A stretch of DNA of 64,000 bases from Eubacteriaceae bacterium (GCA_910575665.1 CAJTFB010000018.1:1-64000), one strand, 5' to 3'; counted from the first letter of the stretch, positions 32,810 to 43,614 are shown. Notes: generated by a model not told the origin, from the letters alone. Translations and numbers: made by a program.

Positions 32810-33616
32810 TCAAAATGGCACAAAATGATCTACCGTAAGCAAAACTGCCACGTATAGAACACAGAGCGCATAGGTCATAACATCCCTGCGCCGGTACGCC
32901 AGCGGCTTCATTTTCGTCCTTCCCTCCCCGCCACGATAACATCTTGCCTCCATGGCCAGCGCCAGATCATAGGCGCGCCTTGTAGATGAAACCAGCAGGG
33001 GCACGAGAATCGACACCATCGCCCGGAGTCTCTGAAATAATGTTCCCTCTTCAAAATCCGCCCCCCTGGCACTCTGTGCCCGGATGATCCGGTTTGCCTC
33101 TTCCAAAAGGATCGGTATAAAGCGCAGGGCAAGAGACATCATCATCGCCAGATCGTGCACTGGCACTCCCAGTCTCCCCAGTGGCTTTAAAAGACTCTCG
33201 ATGCCATCCGTCAGTTTATTGGGTGTGGTGGTATAGGTCAGCAACGACGAGCCGACAACAAGATACATAAGCCGGAGTACCATAAAAGCGCCCTTTCTCA
33301 GTCCTTGCCAGGAAATCGAGATAAATTTCCATTCAAAGAAAACCTCACCGGGTGTAAAAAACACATTAAAAAATGCAGTAAAGCAGATCAGGAACATGAC
33401 CGGTTTCAGTCCTTTCATCATAAATGAGAAGGGTACCCTGCTCATAACCACTGCTGCCACGATAAACACGGTCACCACAAGATAGCCGGCAAAGCCGCGA
33501 AATAAAAATAAAGAAATGAGATAAATAAAAACAGCCACGATCTTTACCCGTGGATCCAGTGTATGTATTTTTGACTCAACCGGATAATATTGTCCGATGG
33601 TAATATCTCTCAGCAT
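32810..33616 (-). CDS. ecfT: ECF transporter transmembrane (T) subunit
   Basis: This hydrophobic protein has about five or six membrane segments. The C-terminal coupling region carries two Ala-Arg-Gly/Ala-Arg-Cys type motifs (AQSARGADFEEG and AMEARCYRGGEGRT) that dock onto the two ATPases. It couples ATP hydrolysis to several exchangeable S components such as ThiW. It is ten bases downstream of ecfA2. Confidence 0.93.
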   Translation of the reverse strand: MLRDITIGQYYPVESKIHTLDPRVKIVAVFIYLISLFLFRGFAGYLVVTVFIVAAVVMSRVPFSFMMKGLKPVMFLICFTAFFNVFFTPGEVFFEWKFISISWQGLRKGAFMVLRLMYLVVGSSLLTYTTTPNKLTDGIESLLKPLGRLGVPVHDLAMMMSLALRFIPILLEEANRIIRAQSARGADFEEGTLFQRLRAMVSILVPLLVSSTRRAYDLALAMEARCYRGGEGRTKMKPLAYRRRDVMTYALCVLYVAVLLTVDHFVPF

Positions 33617-33625
33617 AATCTCAGA

Positions 33626-34489
33626 TTAATTCCTTTCTTTTCTACTTCTGTAGGCTCTGTGCAATGCATCTACTGCCTGCTCCACATTTATGGCATTATG
33701 GGGAAGGCTTATTCCCCTTGCCGCCAGCCCCTCCATCACATAGGTTACCTGGGGCGCCTGTAACCCGATGCGCTCCAGATCTTTGTAATGGGAAAAGACC
33801 TCCTCTGGAGTTCCGTCATATGCCACCGTTCCGCCGTTCATCACCACCAGCCGTTTTGCATATTTTCCCATATCCTCCATGCTGTGGGACACGACAATTA
33901 CCGTGATCTTCCGTTCCTCATGCAGCCTCTGGATCAGTTCCAGTATTTCATCCCTCCCCTTCGGGTCCAGCCCCGCCGTGGGTTCATCCAGGATCAGTAC
34001 TTCCGGCTGCATGGCCAGTACCCCGGCAATAGCCACTCTCCGCTTTTGTCCGCCAGACAGCTCCAGTGGTGACACATCCAGAAGTTCATCTGGTATCCCT
34101 ACCTGCTTTAATGCCTCAAAGGCATTCATGTCCACTTCCAATGATTCCATACCGATATTTTTCGGCCCAAAACGAACATCTTCTATCACAGAACTTTCAA
34201 ACAACTGCTGCTCCGGATACTGAAATACGATAGATACCTTGGAGCGCAGCTTCTTTTTTGAAAAATCCTTATCGTTGATATCTTGTCCATTATAATATAC
34301 CCCGCCAGAGACAGGTTTTAAGAGACCATTCATATGTTGGATGAGGGTAGATTTGCCGGACCCTGTATGTCCAATGAGTCCAATAAATTCTCCGTCTTCG
34401 ATCTTCAAAGTGACATTGTATAAGGCCACTTTCTCAAATGCTGTCCCTTTTCCATAGATGTATTCTACCTCATTTAGTAAAATAGACAT
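33626..34489 (-). CDS. ecfA2: ECF transporter ATPase EcfA2
   Basis: An ABC ATPase with Walker A GHTGSGKST, Q-loop FQYPEQQLFE, signature LSGGQKRRVAIA and Walker B LILDEPTAGLDP. The ATG at 34489 follows GAGGA; the longer frame to 34555 would overlap ecfA1 and is rejected. It forms the heterodimeric motor with EcfA1. The gap to ecfA1 is 13 bases. Confidence 0.94.
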   Translation of the reverse strand: MSILLNEVEYIYGKGTAFEKVALYNVTLKIEDGEFIGLIGHTGSGKSTLIQHMNGLLKPVSGGVYYNGQDINDKDFSKKKLRSKVSIVFQYPEQQLFESSVIEDVRFGPKNIGMESLEVDMNAFEALKQVGIPDELLDVSPLELSGGQKRRVAIAGVLAMQPEVLILDEPTAGLDPKGRDEILELIQRLHEERKITVIVVSHSMEDMGKYAKRLVVMNGGTVAYDGTPEEVFSHYKDLERIGLQAPQVTYVMEGLAARGISLPHNAINVEQAVDALHRAYRSRKERN

Positions 34490-34502
34490 AATTTCCTCAT
34501 TT

Positions 34503-35360
34503 CTATTCCGCGCCCACGAAACACCTCGCTGCCGCTTCCACAAATTCTTCGACATTGATCACATCCGCTGGTATATTCATCCCCCGCTTCCTCAGTTCCG
34601 ACGCCAGTTCTGTCACCTGGGGCACATCCAGATGCCAGCTTTTGAGCTGGTCCGCCTGAGCAAATACCTCCCTGGGAGTTCCCTCCATTACCAGCTTCCC
34701 CTCATTCATCACGAGAATACGGTCTGCCTGGGCCGCCTCGTCCATATAATGGGTGATCCATAGGATCGTAATCCCCTCTTTCTCATTTAATTCCCGGACC
34801 GCCCTTAATACCTCCCTGCGTCCCACCGGATCTAACATCGCTGTAGACTCATCGAACACGATACACTTTGGCCTCATAGCAAGCACACCGGCGATGGCCA
34901 CCTTCTGTTTTTGGCCGCCAGACAGATTATTGGGAGACTCTTTGCGGCATTTTAACATTCCTACCTTTTTCAGAGAATCTTCTACCCGTTCCCAGATCTC
35001 CTCTGTGGGCACTCCAAGATTCTCTGGTCCAAAACCAACATCCTCTTCTACTACATTGTGCACGATCTGATTGTCTGGATTCTGGAAAACCATCCCTGCC
35101 CGCTGTCTGATCTCCCACATCATATTCTTGTCGGAGGTGTCGATACCATCCACATAAACTGTTCCCTCCCCGGGAAGAAGAATGGCATTGATATGCTTAG
35201 CCAGTGTGGATTTGCCAGAACCATTGTGCCCCAGAACCGCCACAAATTCCCCTTTCTTCACCTGGAAGGACAGATGATCCACCGCCAGTTCTACACCGAT
35301 GACCTCGTCCTTTTCATCCCTGCGTATATATTCAAATACAAGATCCTTCACTTTTATCAA
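34503..35360 (-). CDS. ecfA1: ECF transporter ATPase EcfA1
   Basis: An ABC ATPase with Walker [11 protein letters not shown]-loop [10 protein letters not shown], signature [12 protein letters not shown] and Walker [13 protein letters not shown]. The Ser in DEST, in place of Pro, is typical of EcfA1. It is the first gene of the ecfA1-ecfA2-ecfT-truA-amidohydrolase operon and has its own promoter. In many relatives the upstream neighbour is rplQ; here it is not. Confidence 0.94.
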   Translation of the reverse strand: MIKVKDLVFEYIRRDEKDEVIGVELAVDHLSFQVKKGEFVAVLGHNGSGKSTLAKHINAILLPGEGTVYVDGIDTSDKNMMWEIRQRAGMVFQNPDNQIVHNVVEEDVGFGPENLGVPTEEIWERVEDSLKKVGMLKCRKESPNNLSGGQKQKVAIAGVLAMRPKCIVFDESTAMLDPVGRREVLRAVRELNEKEGITILWITHYMDEAAQADRILVMNEGKLVMEGTPREVFAQADQLKSWHLDVPQVTELASELRKRGMNIPADVINVEEFVEAAARCFVGAE

Positions 35361-35428
35361 AACGGCACCATCCTAACTGTTTCCTTATAATTTCTGTGCT
35401 TGCTTTCTGCCCAAAATAAGATACGGCT

Positions 35429-35457
35429 ATTATATCATTTATTGGGACAGGATACAA
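35429..35457 (-). promoter_or_regulatory. Promoter of the ecf-truA operon
   Basis: TTGTAT at 35457-35452, 17 bases, TATAAT at 35434-35429, about 65 bases before ecfA1. Confidence 0.65.
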
Positions 35458-35478
35458 GAACACCTGAAAGGCTTTATT

Positions 35479-35507
35479 AAAAAGCGCCAAATAAATTGGC
35501 GCTTTTT
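35479..35507 (-). terminator. Terminator after lysC
   Basis: A strong symmetric stem AAAAGCGCCAA/TTGGCGCTTTTT that can work on either strand. It separates lysC from the ecf operon. Confidence 0.85.
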
Positions 35508-35539
35508 ACAGACATATATTATCATAAATTCTCAAAGAA

Positions 35540-36745
35540 TTAAAAATCAAATTCTTTATGGACTGCATTCATCGCTTTGTTGGTATCCTCTTCGTCGATT
35601 AACACCGTGACGCGGATCTCAGACGTTGAGATCTGCTGAATGTTGACATTGGCATCGTAAAGCGCCTCGAACATCTGGGCGGCAACGCCAGGGTTGGTCT
35701 GCATTCCTGCACCTACGATAGATACTTTGGATACATTTTTATTTACCTTTACATCCTGGCATTTGAGACTGCCGCTGCGGTGTCTCTCAACGGTCTCCAC
35801 CGCCACATCCGCCATATCTTCCGTTACGGTAAAGCTGATATCCTTTGTATTGTCGCGTCCGATGGACTGCAGGATCATATCTACATTTACATTGTGGTTG
35901 GCAAGATGGCGGAACAGCTTAAATGCCACTCCTGGCTGGTCCTCCAGACCTACAACTGCTATTCTGGCTACATTTTTATCACTTGCCACACCGCTGATAA
36001 GCATTTTTTCCATTTTTACTTCCTCCTTCACTATAGTACCTTCTGTTGTATTCAGACTTGAACGAACCACCAGCTGTACACCATACTTTTTCGCCATTTC
36101 CACAGAACGGTTGTGAAGAACCCCTGCTCCAAAGCTGGCGAGCTCAAGCATTTCATCATAGGTAATCTGGTCAAGTTTTTTAGCATCCTCTACAATACGC
36201 GGATCTGCGGTGTAGACACCATCTACATCTGTGTAGATCTCACAGGCATCGGCGTGAAGTGTTGCCGCCAGAGCCACCGCTGTCGTGTCGGAACCGCCGC
36301 GTCCCAATGTCGTATAATCGTCGTATTTGCAGATCCCTTGGAATCCTGTCACAATTACTATTTTTCTCTGTTCCAGTTCATGACGGATACGATCCTTATC
36401 GATCTTGATCAGCTTCGCATTTCCCGCCACAGATGTCGTGTGCATCGCCACCTGAAAAGCATTCAAAGAGATAGACGGCACACCCAGGGCATGCATCGCC
36501 ATCGCCATAAGTGCCACGGAGGTCTGTTCTCCTGTGGTAAGCAGCATATCCAGCTCACGCTTCGGCGCGTTGGGATTGATATCATTCGCCATTTCCAGCA
36601 GCACATCCGTCTGCTTTCCCATAGCAGAAAGGACTACAACTACGTCATGTCCTTTTTTATAATCCTCTATACAACGGTTTGCCACATTAAAAATCCTCTC
36701 TTTATCAGCAACCGAAGTACCACCAAATTTCTTTACGATCAACAT
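35540..36745 (-). CDS. lysC: Aspartate kinase
   Basis: KKFGGTSVAD at the start and VTGFQG and GRGGSDTTAVALAA in the kinase domain identify aspartokinase; two C-terminal ACT domains (VGLEDQPGVAFKLF and GAGMQTNPGVAAQMF) give feedback control by lysine or threonine. It phosphorylates aspartate for Lys/Thr/Met synthesis. ATG at 36745 follows AGGAG by eight bases. It is the third gene of a hom-apgM-lysC operon, 17 bases after apgM. Confidence 0.95.
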   Translation of the reverse strand: MLIVKKFGGTSVADKERIFNVANRCIEDYKKGHDVVVVLSAMGKQTDVLLEMANDINPNAPKRELDMLLTTGEQTSVALMAMAMHALGVPSISLNAFQVAMHTTSVAGNAKLIKIDKDRIRHELEQRKIVIVTGFQGICKYDDYTTLGRGGSDTTAVALAATLHADACEIYTDVDGVYTADPRIVEDAKKLDQITYDEMLELASFGAGVLHNRSVEMAKKYGVQLVVRSSLNTTEGTIVKEEVKMEKMLISGVASDKNVARIAVVGLEDQPGVAFKLFRHLANHNVNVDMILQSIGRDNTKDISFTVTEDMADVAVETVERHRSGSLKCQDVKVNKNVSKVSIVGAGMQTNPGVAAQMFEALYDANVNIQQISTSEIRVTVLIDEEDTNKAMNAVHKEFDF

Positions 36746-36762
36746 GTTCTTTTCTCCTCCTG

Positions 36763-37974
36763 TCATTTTGAAACAGATCCTAATAATTCTTTCATAAGCT
36801 GATACCCGTTTTCCTGGTAATTTCCACTCTTCTCAGCCTCTTTTTCACTATAATTCCACATGTGCTCCTCTTCTGAAGTACTGTCATACAGAAGATAAGG
36901 AACTGGATCACTGGAATGAGTGCGGGTACAGATCGGGGTTGGATGATCCGGCATGATCAGCATACGGAAATCTTCTCCCAGCTCCTTCATTCTATTGTAC
37001 ACAGGACCAATAATTCTTTTATCTAGATACTCAATGGCTTTGATCTTTTTCTCCACACTTCCCTGGTGTCCCATCTCATCCGGCGCCTCCACATGGATGT
37101 AGACAAAATCATTGCCATCCTCTGTCACTGCCTTTACTGCAGCCTCCGCTTTCCCTTCATAATTGGTCTCCAGGGTTCCATCCGCCCCTTTTACCTCTAT
37201 ATTATTCATACCGGCGCCCACCGCGATTCCTTTCAAAAGATCTACCGCTGAGATCATGGCGCCCTTTTTTCCAAATTTTTCTTCAAAATTATCTAGTTCC
37301 GGCTTTGTGCCTGCTCCCCAGAACCAGATAGAATTTGCTTTGTTCAGCCCCTTCTTCGCTCTCTCCACATTCAGAGGATGCTGGTTCAGTATATCATAAC
37401 TCTTTTTCATCATCCCACGAAGTTTGTCATTTGCTGGAAGATATTCTCCGATCTTTTTTCCGAGAATATCATGAGGCGGGGTAAGCTCGGATACCTGTCC
37501 ATGTTTCCAGATCGTACAGTGACGATAGCTGGTTCCCGTGTAAAACTGGTAGATATCATCCTCCATCTCCGTTTTCAGAGCCTCTAAGAGCACATTGGCA
37601 TCTTCTGTGGATATCTCACTACTGCTGTGATCAAGGATTGTCTTCTCCTCATAAGGAAGGTCATCTTCCGAAAGCGTCACAATATTACAGCGGATGGCGA
37701 TATCTCCTTCTTCCATATCTACACCGATACTCAGCGCTTCCAGCGGAGAACGCCCGGTATAGTACTGTTTGGGGTTATATCCTAAAACGGCAAGATTGGC
37801 TGTGTCACTCCCCGGCTTCATTCCATCGGGAATAGTTTTAGACAAACCAAGTCTGGCTTTTTTTGAAATCATATCCATATTAGGTGTCTTGGCATATTCC
37901 AACGGTGTTCTGCCATCCAGCTCTTCTAAAGGCTGGTCTGCCATTCCGTCACCCAGAACAACAATATATTTCAT
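36763..37974 (-). CDS. apgM: ApgM-type cofactor-independent phosphoglycerate mutase, possibly a homoserine kinase substitute
   Basis: The alkaline-phosphatase-superfamily layout shows VVLGDGMADQP, PGSDTANLAVLGYNP, YIHVEAPDEMGHQG and MPDHPTP, the metal and active-site blocks of archaeal-type mutases. The annotated reaction is 3-phosphoglycerate to 2-phosphoglycerate. Its place between hom and lysC, with no thrB in sight, fits the proposal from comparative genomics that some of these proteins serve threonine synthesis by phosphorylating homoserine. That role is inference; the sequence alone supports only the family. Confidence 0.85.
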   Translation of the reverse strand: MKYIVVLGDGMADQPLEELDGRTPLEYAKTPNMDMISKKARLGLSKTIPDGMKPGSDTANLAVLGYNPKQYYTGRSPLEALSIGVDMEEGDIAIRCNIVTLSEDDLPYEEKTILDHSSSEISTEDANVLLEALKTEMEDDIYQFYTGTSYRHCTIWKHGQVSELTPPHDILGKKIGEYLPANDKLRGMMKKSYDILNQHPLNVERAKKGLNKANSIWFWGAGTKPELDNFEEKFGKKGAMISAVDLLKGIAVGAGMNNIEVKGADGTLETNYEGKAEAAVKAVTEDGNDFVYIHVEAPDEMGHQGSVEKKIKAIEYLDKRIIGPVYNRMKELGEDFRMLIMPDHPTPICTRTHSSDPVPYLLYDSTSEEEHMWNYSEKEAEKSGNYQENGYQLMKELLGSVSK

Positions 37975-38027
37975 TGTCTTTCCGTCCTTTCTTCTATCAA
38001 TCTTAAACCCAAATCTATTATTTCAAC

Positions 38028-39230
38028 TTATGCAGACACCCGAATACGTGTGATGAGTGTAGCAAAGCTCTCTGCCTTTGCTGCAAATTCCTTTTCCTTC
38101 AAAGGCCCAGTGATAAATCCACATTCTCCCGCAATTCCGGCTTCGATCATCTGAACTTCGCCAAACACTTCAGAAATCTTCTCCTTCTCAGATTCACCTA
38201 CCCGGACAAAGAACCGGTTCTCCATCTCATCCACCGGCGTGATCTCAAGTTTTTGTGCGCTCCAGGTAATGGAAACATTTTCTCCCTGATGCTTCACCGC
38301 TGCGACCACATCAGCCACCACCGCACTTGCGGTAGGAAGCTTTCCAGCTCCGGCGCCATAAAACATCACATCCCCTAGCATATTTCCTGTAACTGATATG
38401 CCGTTGAACACGTCATTTACACTGTAAAGCGGATGTGTACTGTCTATCATCTGCGGCGCCACCATCGCATACACCTGGTCACCCACCTTTTTGCTTGTAC
38501 CAAAAATCTTAATCGCCGAATTTATCTTCTTCGCATATTTAAAGTCCTCTGCTGTAATTTTCGTGATGCCTTCGGTATAAATATCCTCATAATCCACCTG
38601 TTTTCCATAAGCAAGAGAGGTGAGAATCGCAATCTTGCGACAGGCATCGTAGCCTTCCACATCTGCTGTGGGATCTTTTTCCGCATAACCCAGTTCCTGC
38701 GCCTTTTTTAACACCTCGTCAAAATCAGCGCCCTCATCTGCCATCTTCGTCAGAATAAAGTTTGTCGTACCATTCAGAATTCCATTGATTTCCTGAATCT
38801 CATCTGCAGTAATACACTGGTTGAGCGGGCGAATAATTGGAATTCCTCCACCCACACTCGCCTCAAAGAAAAAGTTTACTTTTTTATCCCTGGCGATCTG
38901 AATCAATTCAGCTCCGTGGGCTGCCACCAGTTCTTTGTTGGAAGAGCAAACACTTTTTCCATTTAGAAGAGCCGTCTTCACAAAATCATAGGCAGGTTTT
39001 GTACCACCCATGGTCTCCACGATCACTCTCACTTCTTCGTCCTCTGCAATTACATTGTAATCATGAACAAGAATTTCCTGCACCGGATCCTCTGGGAAAT
39101 CCCTAAGATCCAGAACATATTTCACCTCAACCTCTTCCCCCGCACGTTTTGCGATACTTTTTGCATTGGTGCGGATCACCTCAACAACTCCGGAACCAAT
39201 CGTTCCATAACCTAATACTGCGATTTTCAT
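38028..39230 (-). CDS. hom: Homoserine dehydrogenase
   Basis: The NAD(P)-binding start IAVLGYGTIGSGVVEVI, the catalytic region NGILNGTTNFILTKM and DPTADVEGYDACRK are those of Hom. A short C-terminal ACT domain gives feedback by threonine. It reduces aspartate semialdehyde to homoserine. First gene of hom-apgM-lysC; the 50 bases to apgM hold no terminator. Length 400 residues is usual for the ACT-bearing form. Confidence 0.95.
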   Translation of the reverse strand: MKIAVLGYGTIGSGVVEVIRTNAKSIAKRAGEEVEVKYVLDLRDFPEDPVQEILVHDYNVIAEDEEVRVIVETMGGTKPAYDFVKTALLNGKSVCSSNKELVAAHGAELIQIARDKKVNFFFEASVGGGIPIIRPLNQCITADEIQEINGILNGTTNFILTKMADEGADFDEVLKKAQELGYAEKDPTADVEGYDACRKIAILTSLAYGKQVDYEDIYTEGITKITAEDFKYAKKINSAIKIFGTSKKVGDQVYAMVAPQMIDSTHPLYSVNDVFNGISVTGNMLGDVMFYGAGAGKLPTASAVVADVVAAVKHQGENVSITWSAQKLEITPVDEMENRFFVRVGESEKEKISEVFGEVQMIEAGIAGECGFITGPLKEKEFAAKAESFATLITRIRVSA

Positions 39231-39281
39231 TGTCTCCTCTTCCTTTCTATATGTAAATATCTCAGCGATGCGCAGGCAAAA

Positions 39282-39752
39282 TTACTCCTGCTTCTCTTCC
39301 TGAGACAGATCTAGCTCATTCATTATATCGAAATCCTCTTCTGACATCAAAGCGTCGGGATTTATCACCACGATCAATTCGCCGTCTCTTCTGGCGATAA
39401 AATCAATATAATCGGTCCCCTCCGTCCGCGCCTCTTTCGGGAAAGTCTGAATATTATCTCCCTCTGCCTGAAACACCTTATCCACGCTGTCCACCATACA
39501 GGCAATGCCTCTCTTACTTGTCCGGAGAAGCAGTATCTTGGTATCTTTTGTCATCTCAGCAGCAGGAAGATTTAACTTTGCTCGTAAATCATAGACCGGA
39601 TACACCTCATCCCGAACCACGATCGTTCCCAGAATACAGTCTGGTGCTTCCGACAATGGATGGATCTCCTGATAACTTTCTAGACTCTGCATTCCACTGA
39701 TCTCAATCCCATACTCTCTGCCACTGATAAAAAATGTAATAATTTCTTTCAT
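39282..39752 (-). CDS. cheW: CheW-like chemotaxis adaptor
   Basis: A single CheW domain: EIITFFISGREYGIEI, ILGTIVVRDEVYPVYDLRAKL and GIACMVDSVDKVF. It links chemoreceptors to the kinase CheA. ATG at 39752 has GGAGGGG six bases before. It stands alone between hom and prfB; no CheA, CheY or flagellar gene is here, though a chemoreceptor gene lies at 58.8 kb. The acidic tail is unusual but harmless. Confidence 0.85.
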   Translation of the reverse strand: MKEIITFFISGREYGIEISGMQSLESYQEIHPLSEAPDCILGTIVVRDEVYPVYDLRAKLNLPAAEMTKDTKILLLRTSKRGIACMVDSVDKVFQAEGDNIQTFPKEARTEGTDYIDFIARRDGELIVVINPDALMSEEDFDIMNELDLSQEEKQE

Positions 39753-39821
39753 AAGCCCCTCCATTCTGGGCAGTACTTCCCTGGCTCTGCCTCTTATCTT
39801 CTACGTCGTAACTTTCGAAAA

Positions 39822-40925
39822 TTAACTATTAATCCATTTTAAATACCCATTGATAAATGCATCCAGATCACCATCCATGACAGCCCCGACATTGCCGGAT
39901 TCCACATTGGTTCTGTGATCCTTTACCATGGTATACGGCTGCATTACGTAAGACCGAATCTGGTTGCCCCAACCGATTTCTTTCTGTTCTCCGCGGATAT
40001 CTGACTCTTTTTCCAGATTCTCCTGCTGTTTCAGCATATACAGCTTTGCCTTCAGCATCTGCATCGCCTTGTCTTTATTCATATGCTGGGAGCGCTCGTT
40101 CTGACACTGTACCACAATTCCTGTCGGGAAATGGGTGATACGAATCGCTGAGGAAGTCTTATTGATATGCTGGCCGCCGGCACCACTGGAACGGTAGGTG
40201 TCGATACGGATATCATCGTCTGCGATCTCAATATCAAGATCCTGTTCGATGTCCGGCATCACATCACAGGAAACAAAAGACGTCTGACGTTTACCCGCCG
40301 CATTAAAGGGAGAAATACGCACCAGACGATGTACACCATGTTCACTTTTCAGATAGCCATAGGCATTGATCCCGTTGATCTGCAAGGTAACAGACTTGAG
40401 CCCCGCCTCGTCACCATCCAGAAAATCCAGCATCTCTACAGAATATCCTTTTTTTTCTGCCCATCTCTGATACATCCGGCACAACATACTCGCCCAGTCA
40501 CAGCTCTCTGTTCCCCCGGCTCCCGCGTGCAGGGTGAGAATGGCATTGCTCTCGTCATACTCGCCTTTCAGCATTGTGGTGATACGAAGATCTTCAAAAT
40601 CTTTCACAAACTCTTCCAGTTCCTCTTTGATCTCCACTGCCAGTTCTTCGTCCTCTTCTTCATACGCCATCTCGATCAGCGTCATAATATCTTCATACTT
40701 TCCGCTGAGACCGTCGGCGCGGCTTACAATATCTTTGAGTTCCTTTACCTCTTTCATGGACTGGCTCGCCTTCTCTGCATCCTCCCAGAAATCCGGAGCC
40801 TCCATATTCTTCTCCAGCTCCTCGATACGAAACTGCTTCTCGCCAAGATTCAAAGAATCCCTGACCTCAGCGAGAGGCTTCTCATAAGAGGAGAGTTCGA
40901 CTTTATAATTATCTAACTCGACCAT
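39822..40925 (-). CDS. prfB: Peptide chain release factor 2, without programmed frameshift
   Basis: The catalytic GGQ loop (SSGAGGQHINKTSSAIR) and the SPF-type stop-recognition region (VRISPFNAAGKRQTS) identify RF2, which reads UGA and UAA. The reading frame is open from the ATG at 40925; at the place of the usual in-frame UGA the codons are TCT-TTG-AAT, so no +1 shift is needed. Downstream of secA by 21 bases, the conserved secA-prfB order. Confidence 0.95.
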   Translation of the reverse strand: MVELDNYKVELSSYEKPLAEVRDSLNLGEKQFRIEELEKNMEAPDFWEDAEKASQSMKEVKELKDIVSRADGLSGKYEDIMTLIEMAYEEEDEELAVEIKEELEEFVKDFEDLRITTMLKGEYDESNAILTLHAGAGGTESCDWASMLCRMYQRWAEKKGYSVEMLDFLDGDEAGLKSVTLQINGINAYGYLKSEHGVHRLVRISPFNAAGKRQTSFVSCDVMPDIEQDLDIEIADDDIRIDTYRSSGAGGQHINKTSSAIRITHFPTGIVVQCQNERSQHMNKDKAMQMLKAKLYMLKQQENLEKESDIRGEQKEIGWGNQIRSYVMQPYTMVKDHRTNVESGNVGAVMDGDLDAFINGYLKWINS

Positions 40926-40946
40926 TTTTCAACCCTCTGATTCACC

Positions 40947-43508
40947 TTATCTGCCGCAGCAGTATTTATATTTCTTTCCGGACCCGCATGGGCACGGAGC
41001 ATTACGGCTGACCTTATCTGATTTTCTCGTGACCGGGGCATTGGCAGAATCATCCTTGTTGGTTCCTGTCTCCTTCGCCACCTGCTCACGCTCTACCTTT
41101 TGCTCGATACGGACATGCATCAATGCCTTCACCGTCTCCTCACGGATGGACTCTGTCATCTCCGCAAACATATCATAACTCTGGAAACGGTACTCTGTCA
41201 CTGGATCTCTCTGTCCATATGCCTGCAGTCCGATTCCCTGACGCAGCTGATCCATATCGTCAATATGGTTCATCCAATGCTGGTCAGTGACCTTCAGAAG
41301 AATGACACGCTCGATCTCCCGGATCTGCTCTGATTCCGGAAACTCTGCTTCCTTCATCTCATAGAGGTGAAGCGCCTCTTCTTTTAACCTCTGGATCAGT
41401 TCATTTTTATTGATGCTCTTATCCCTCTCCGCATCAAAGGTAATCGGCTCAACGGGAATGATAGGCAGCAGATTCATATTCAACTCACCAAGATCCCACT
41501 CTTCCGGAATCTGATCGTCTCCAATGGTCCTGCCCACATACTTTTCAATTACTTCATCCATCATACCATAAATGGTATCGCGCATGCTCTCCCCATCCAG
41601 AACTTTACGTCTCTCTGCATAGATGAGCTCTCTCTGCTGGTTGTTGATGATATCATACTCCAGCAGATTCTTACGGATTCCGTAGTTGTTGCCCTCGATC
41701 TTCATCTGGGCGCGCTCGATGGCTTTGTTCAGCATTCGGTGCTGAATCTGTTCGCCCTCCGGCATTCCAAGGGAATTAAATATATTCATTAGGTTCTGGG
41801 AACCAAACAGACGCATCAGGTCATCCTCAAGAGAAATATAAAACTTAGATTCACCGGGATCTCCCTGACGTCCGGAACGTCCCCGCAGCTGATTATCGAT
41901 ACGTCTGGACTCGTGCCGCTCCGTGCCGATGATCCTTAATCCTCCCAGGTCCTGGACTCCTTCTCCCAGCTTGATATCCGTACCACGACCTGCCATGTTG
42001 GTAGCGATGGTCACCGCTCCAGCCAAACCGGCATCGGCAACAATCTCTGCCTCCATCTCATGGTATTTAGCGTTCAGTACTTTATGCTTAATGCCCCGTC
42101 TCCGAAGCAGATCACTGAGCTCCTCCGATGCTTCAATGGTGATCGTACCCACTAACACCGGCTGCTTCCTCTCATAGCAGTCTGCAATATCCTCTACGAT
42201 GGCATTCAATTTTTCTTTTTTCGTCTTGTACACGGAATCGTTGTGATCGATACGCGCCACCGGTTTATTGGTAGGAACCTCCACAACATCCATGCCGTAG
42301 ATCTCACGAAATTCTTTTTCTTCGGTCAGTGCGGTACCGGTCATACCACATTTTTTCGCATATTTATTAAAGAAGTTCTGGAAAGTGATCGTCGCCAGTG
42401 TCTTGCTCTCACGCTTAACCTTCACATGCTCCTTTGCCTCGATGGCCTGATGGAGACCGTCGGAATAACGGCGCCCTGGCATGATACGTCCCGTAAATTC
42501 ATCGACGATCAGCACCTCATCATCTTTTACCACATAATCCTTGTCTAAAAACATGAGATTGTGAGCCCGCAGGGCAAGGTTGATACAGTGCTGGATCTCC
42601 AAATGCTCCGGATCTGCCAGATTCTCGATATGGAAAAAGCGCTCCACCTTTGCCACACCCTGGGCAGTAAGGTTCACGGTCTTTTCCTTTTCATCCACAA
42701 CAAAATCACCGGTCTCATTGTCATCTTCTTTCATGATGATATCCATCTTAGATAGCTCCTTCGCGGTACCGCGCTTAAGCTGCTTAGCCAGATTATCACA
42801 TGCCTCATAGATCTTCGTTGATTTCCCACTACTACCAGAGATGATCAGCGGTGTTCTCGCCTCGTCGATAAGTACCGAGTCCACCTCGTCCACAATGGCA
42901 TAGTGAAGCTCTCTCTGTACCAACTGCTCTTTATAAATAACCATGTTATCACGGAGATAGTCAAATCCAAGCTCGTTATTCGTAGCGTAGGTAATATCAC
43001 AGCCATAAGCTTCTCTTCTCTCATCATTGTCCATGCTGTTCAGGATACAGCCCACTGTCAACCCAAGAAACTCATGGATCTGTCCCATCCACTCCGCATC
43101 ACGCTTCGCCAGATAGTCATTGACCGTAACGATATGGACGCCCTTACCCTCTAAGGCATTCAGATATGCCGGCAGCGTGGACACCAGCGTCTTACCTTCA
43201 CCTGTACGCATCTCTGTGATACGTCCCTGATGCAGGATCACACCACCGATCAGCTGCACCCGGTAATGGCGCATGCCAATGGTCCGCTTAGATGCCTCTC
43301 TGACAACGGCATATGCCTCCGGAAGAATGTCATCCAGAGATTCCCCTTCTGACAACCTGTTTTTAAATTCTCTTGTTTTATCTTTCAACTGCTCATCTGA
43401 CAATTTCTCATAATCAGGTTCCAGTTTCTCAATCTTGTCCACGATGGGGAGTACTCTCTTTACTTCCCTCTCACTGTGGGTTCCGACTACCTTACTAAAT
43501 AATCCCAT
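40947..43508 (-). CDS. secA: Preprotein translocase ATPase SecA
   Basis: The motor drives secretion through SecYEG. Walker [23 protein letters not shown] (DEAD-box) and GRGTDIKLG, then [13 protein letters not shown], are all present. The C-terminus ends with the zinc-binding SEC-C tail ([15 protein letters not shown]). I start it at the ATG at 43508 ([10 protein letters not shown]), with GGAG nine bases before; the longer frame lacks the conserved start. Confidence 0.97.
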   Translation of the reverse strand: MGLFSKVVGTHSEREVKRVLPIVDKIEKLEPDYEKLSDEQLKDKTREFKNRLSEGESLDDILPEAYAVVREASKRTIGMRHYRVQLIGGVILHQGRITEMRTGEGKTLVSTLPAYLNALEGKGVHIVTVNDYLAKRDAEWMGQIHEFLGLTVGCILNSMDNDERREAYGCDITYATNNELGFDYLRDNMVIYKEQLVQRELHYAIVDEVDSVLIDEARTPLIISGSSGKSTKIYEACDNLAKQLKRGTAKELSKMDIIMKEDDNETGDFVVDEKEKTVNLTAQGVAKVERFFHIENLADPEHLEIQHCINLALRAHNLMFLDKDYVVKDDEVLIVDEFTGRIMPGRRYSDGLHQAIEAKEHVKVKRESKTLATITFQNFFNKYAKKCGMTGTALTEEKEFREIYGMDVVEVPTNKPVARIDHNDSVYKTKKEKLNAIVEDIADCYERKQPVLVGTITIEASEELSDLLRRRGIKHKVLNAKYHEMEAEIVADAGLAGAVTIATNMAGRGTDIKLGEGVQDLGGLRIIGTERHESRRIDNQLRGRSGRQGDPGESKFYISLEDDLMRLFGSQNLMNIFNSLGMPEGEQIQHRMLNKAIERAQMKIEGNNYGIRKNLLEYDIINNQQRELIYAERRKVLDGESMRDTIYGMMDEVIEKYVGRTIGDDQIPEEWDLGELNMNLLPIIPVEPITFDAERDKSINKNELIQRLKEEALHLYEMKEAEFPESEQIREIERVILLKVTDQHWMNHIDDMDQLRQGIGLQAYGQRDPVTEYRFQSYDMFAEMTESIREETVKALMHVRIEQKVEREQVAKETGTNKDDSANAPVTRKSDKVSRNAPCPCGSGKKYKYCCGR

Positions 43509-43614
43509 ACGTTCACTCTCCATAACAATCAAAGTTTTATCCCAGATTATTTTATCACTAGATCTACTGTCTTTCAATGATTTTTTTGATTTTGGCTCGT
43601 TTTTTACAAACCGT

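Noticed and set aside
32793-32942. 50-residue N-terminal extension of TruA
   Set aside because: It overlaps ecfT and lacks TruA conservation; the ATG at 32792 has its own GGAGG.
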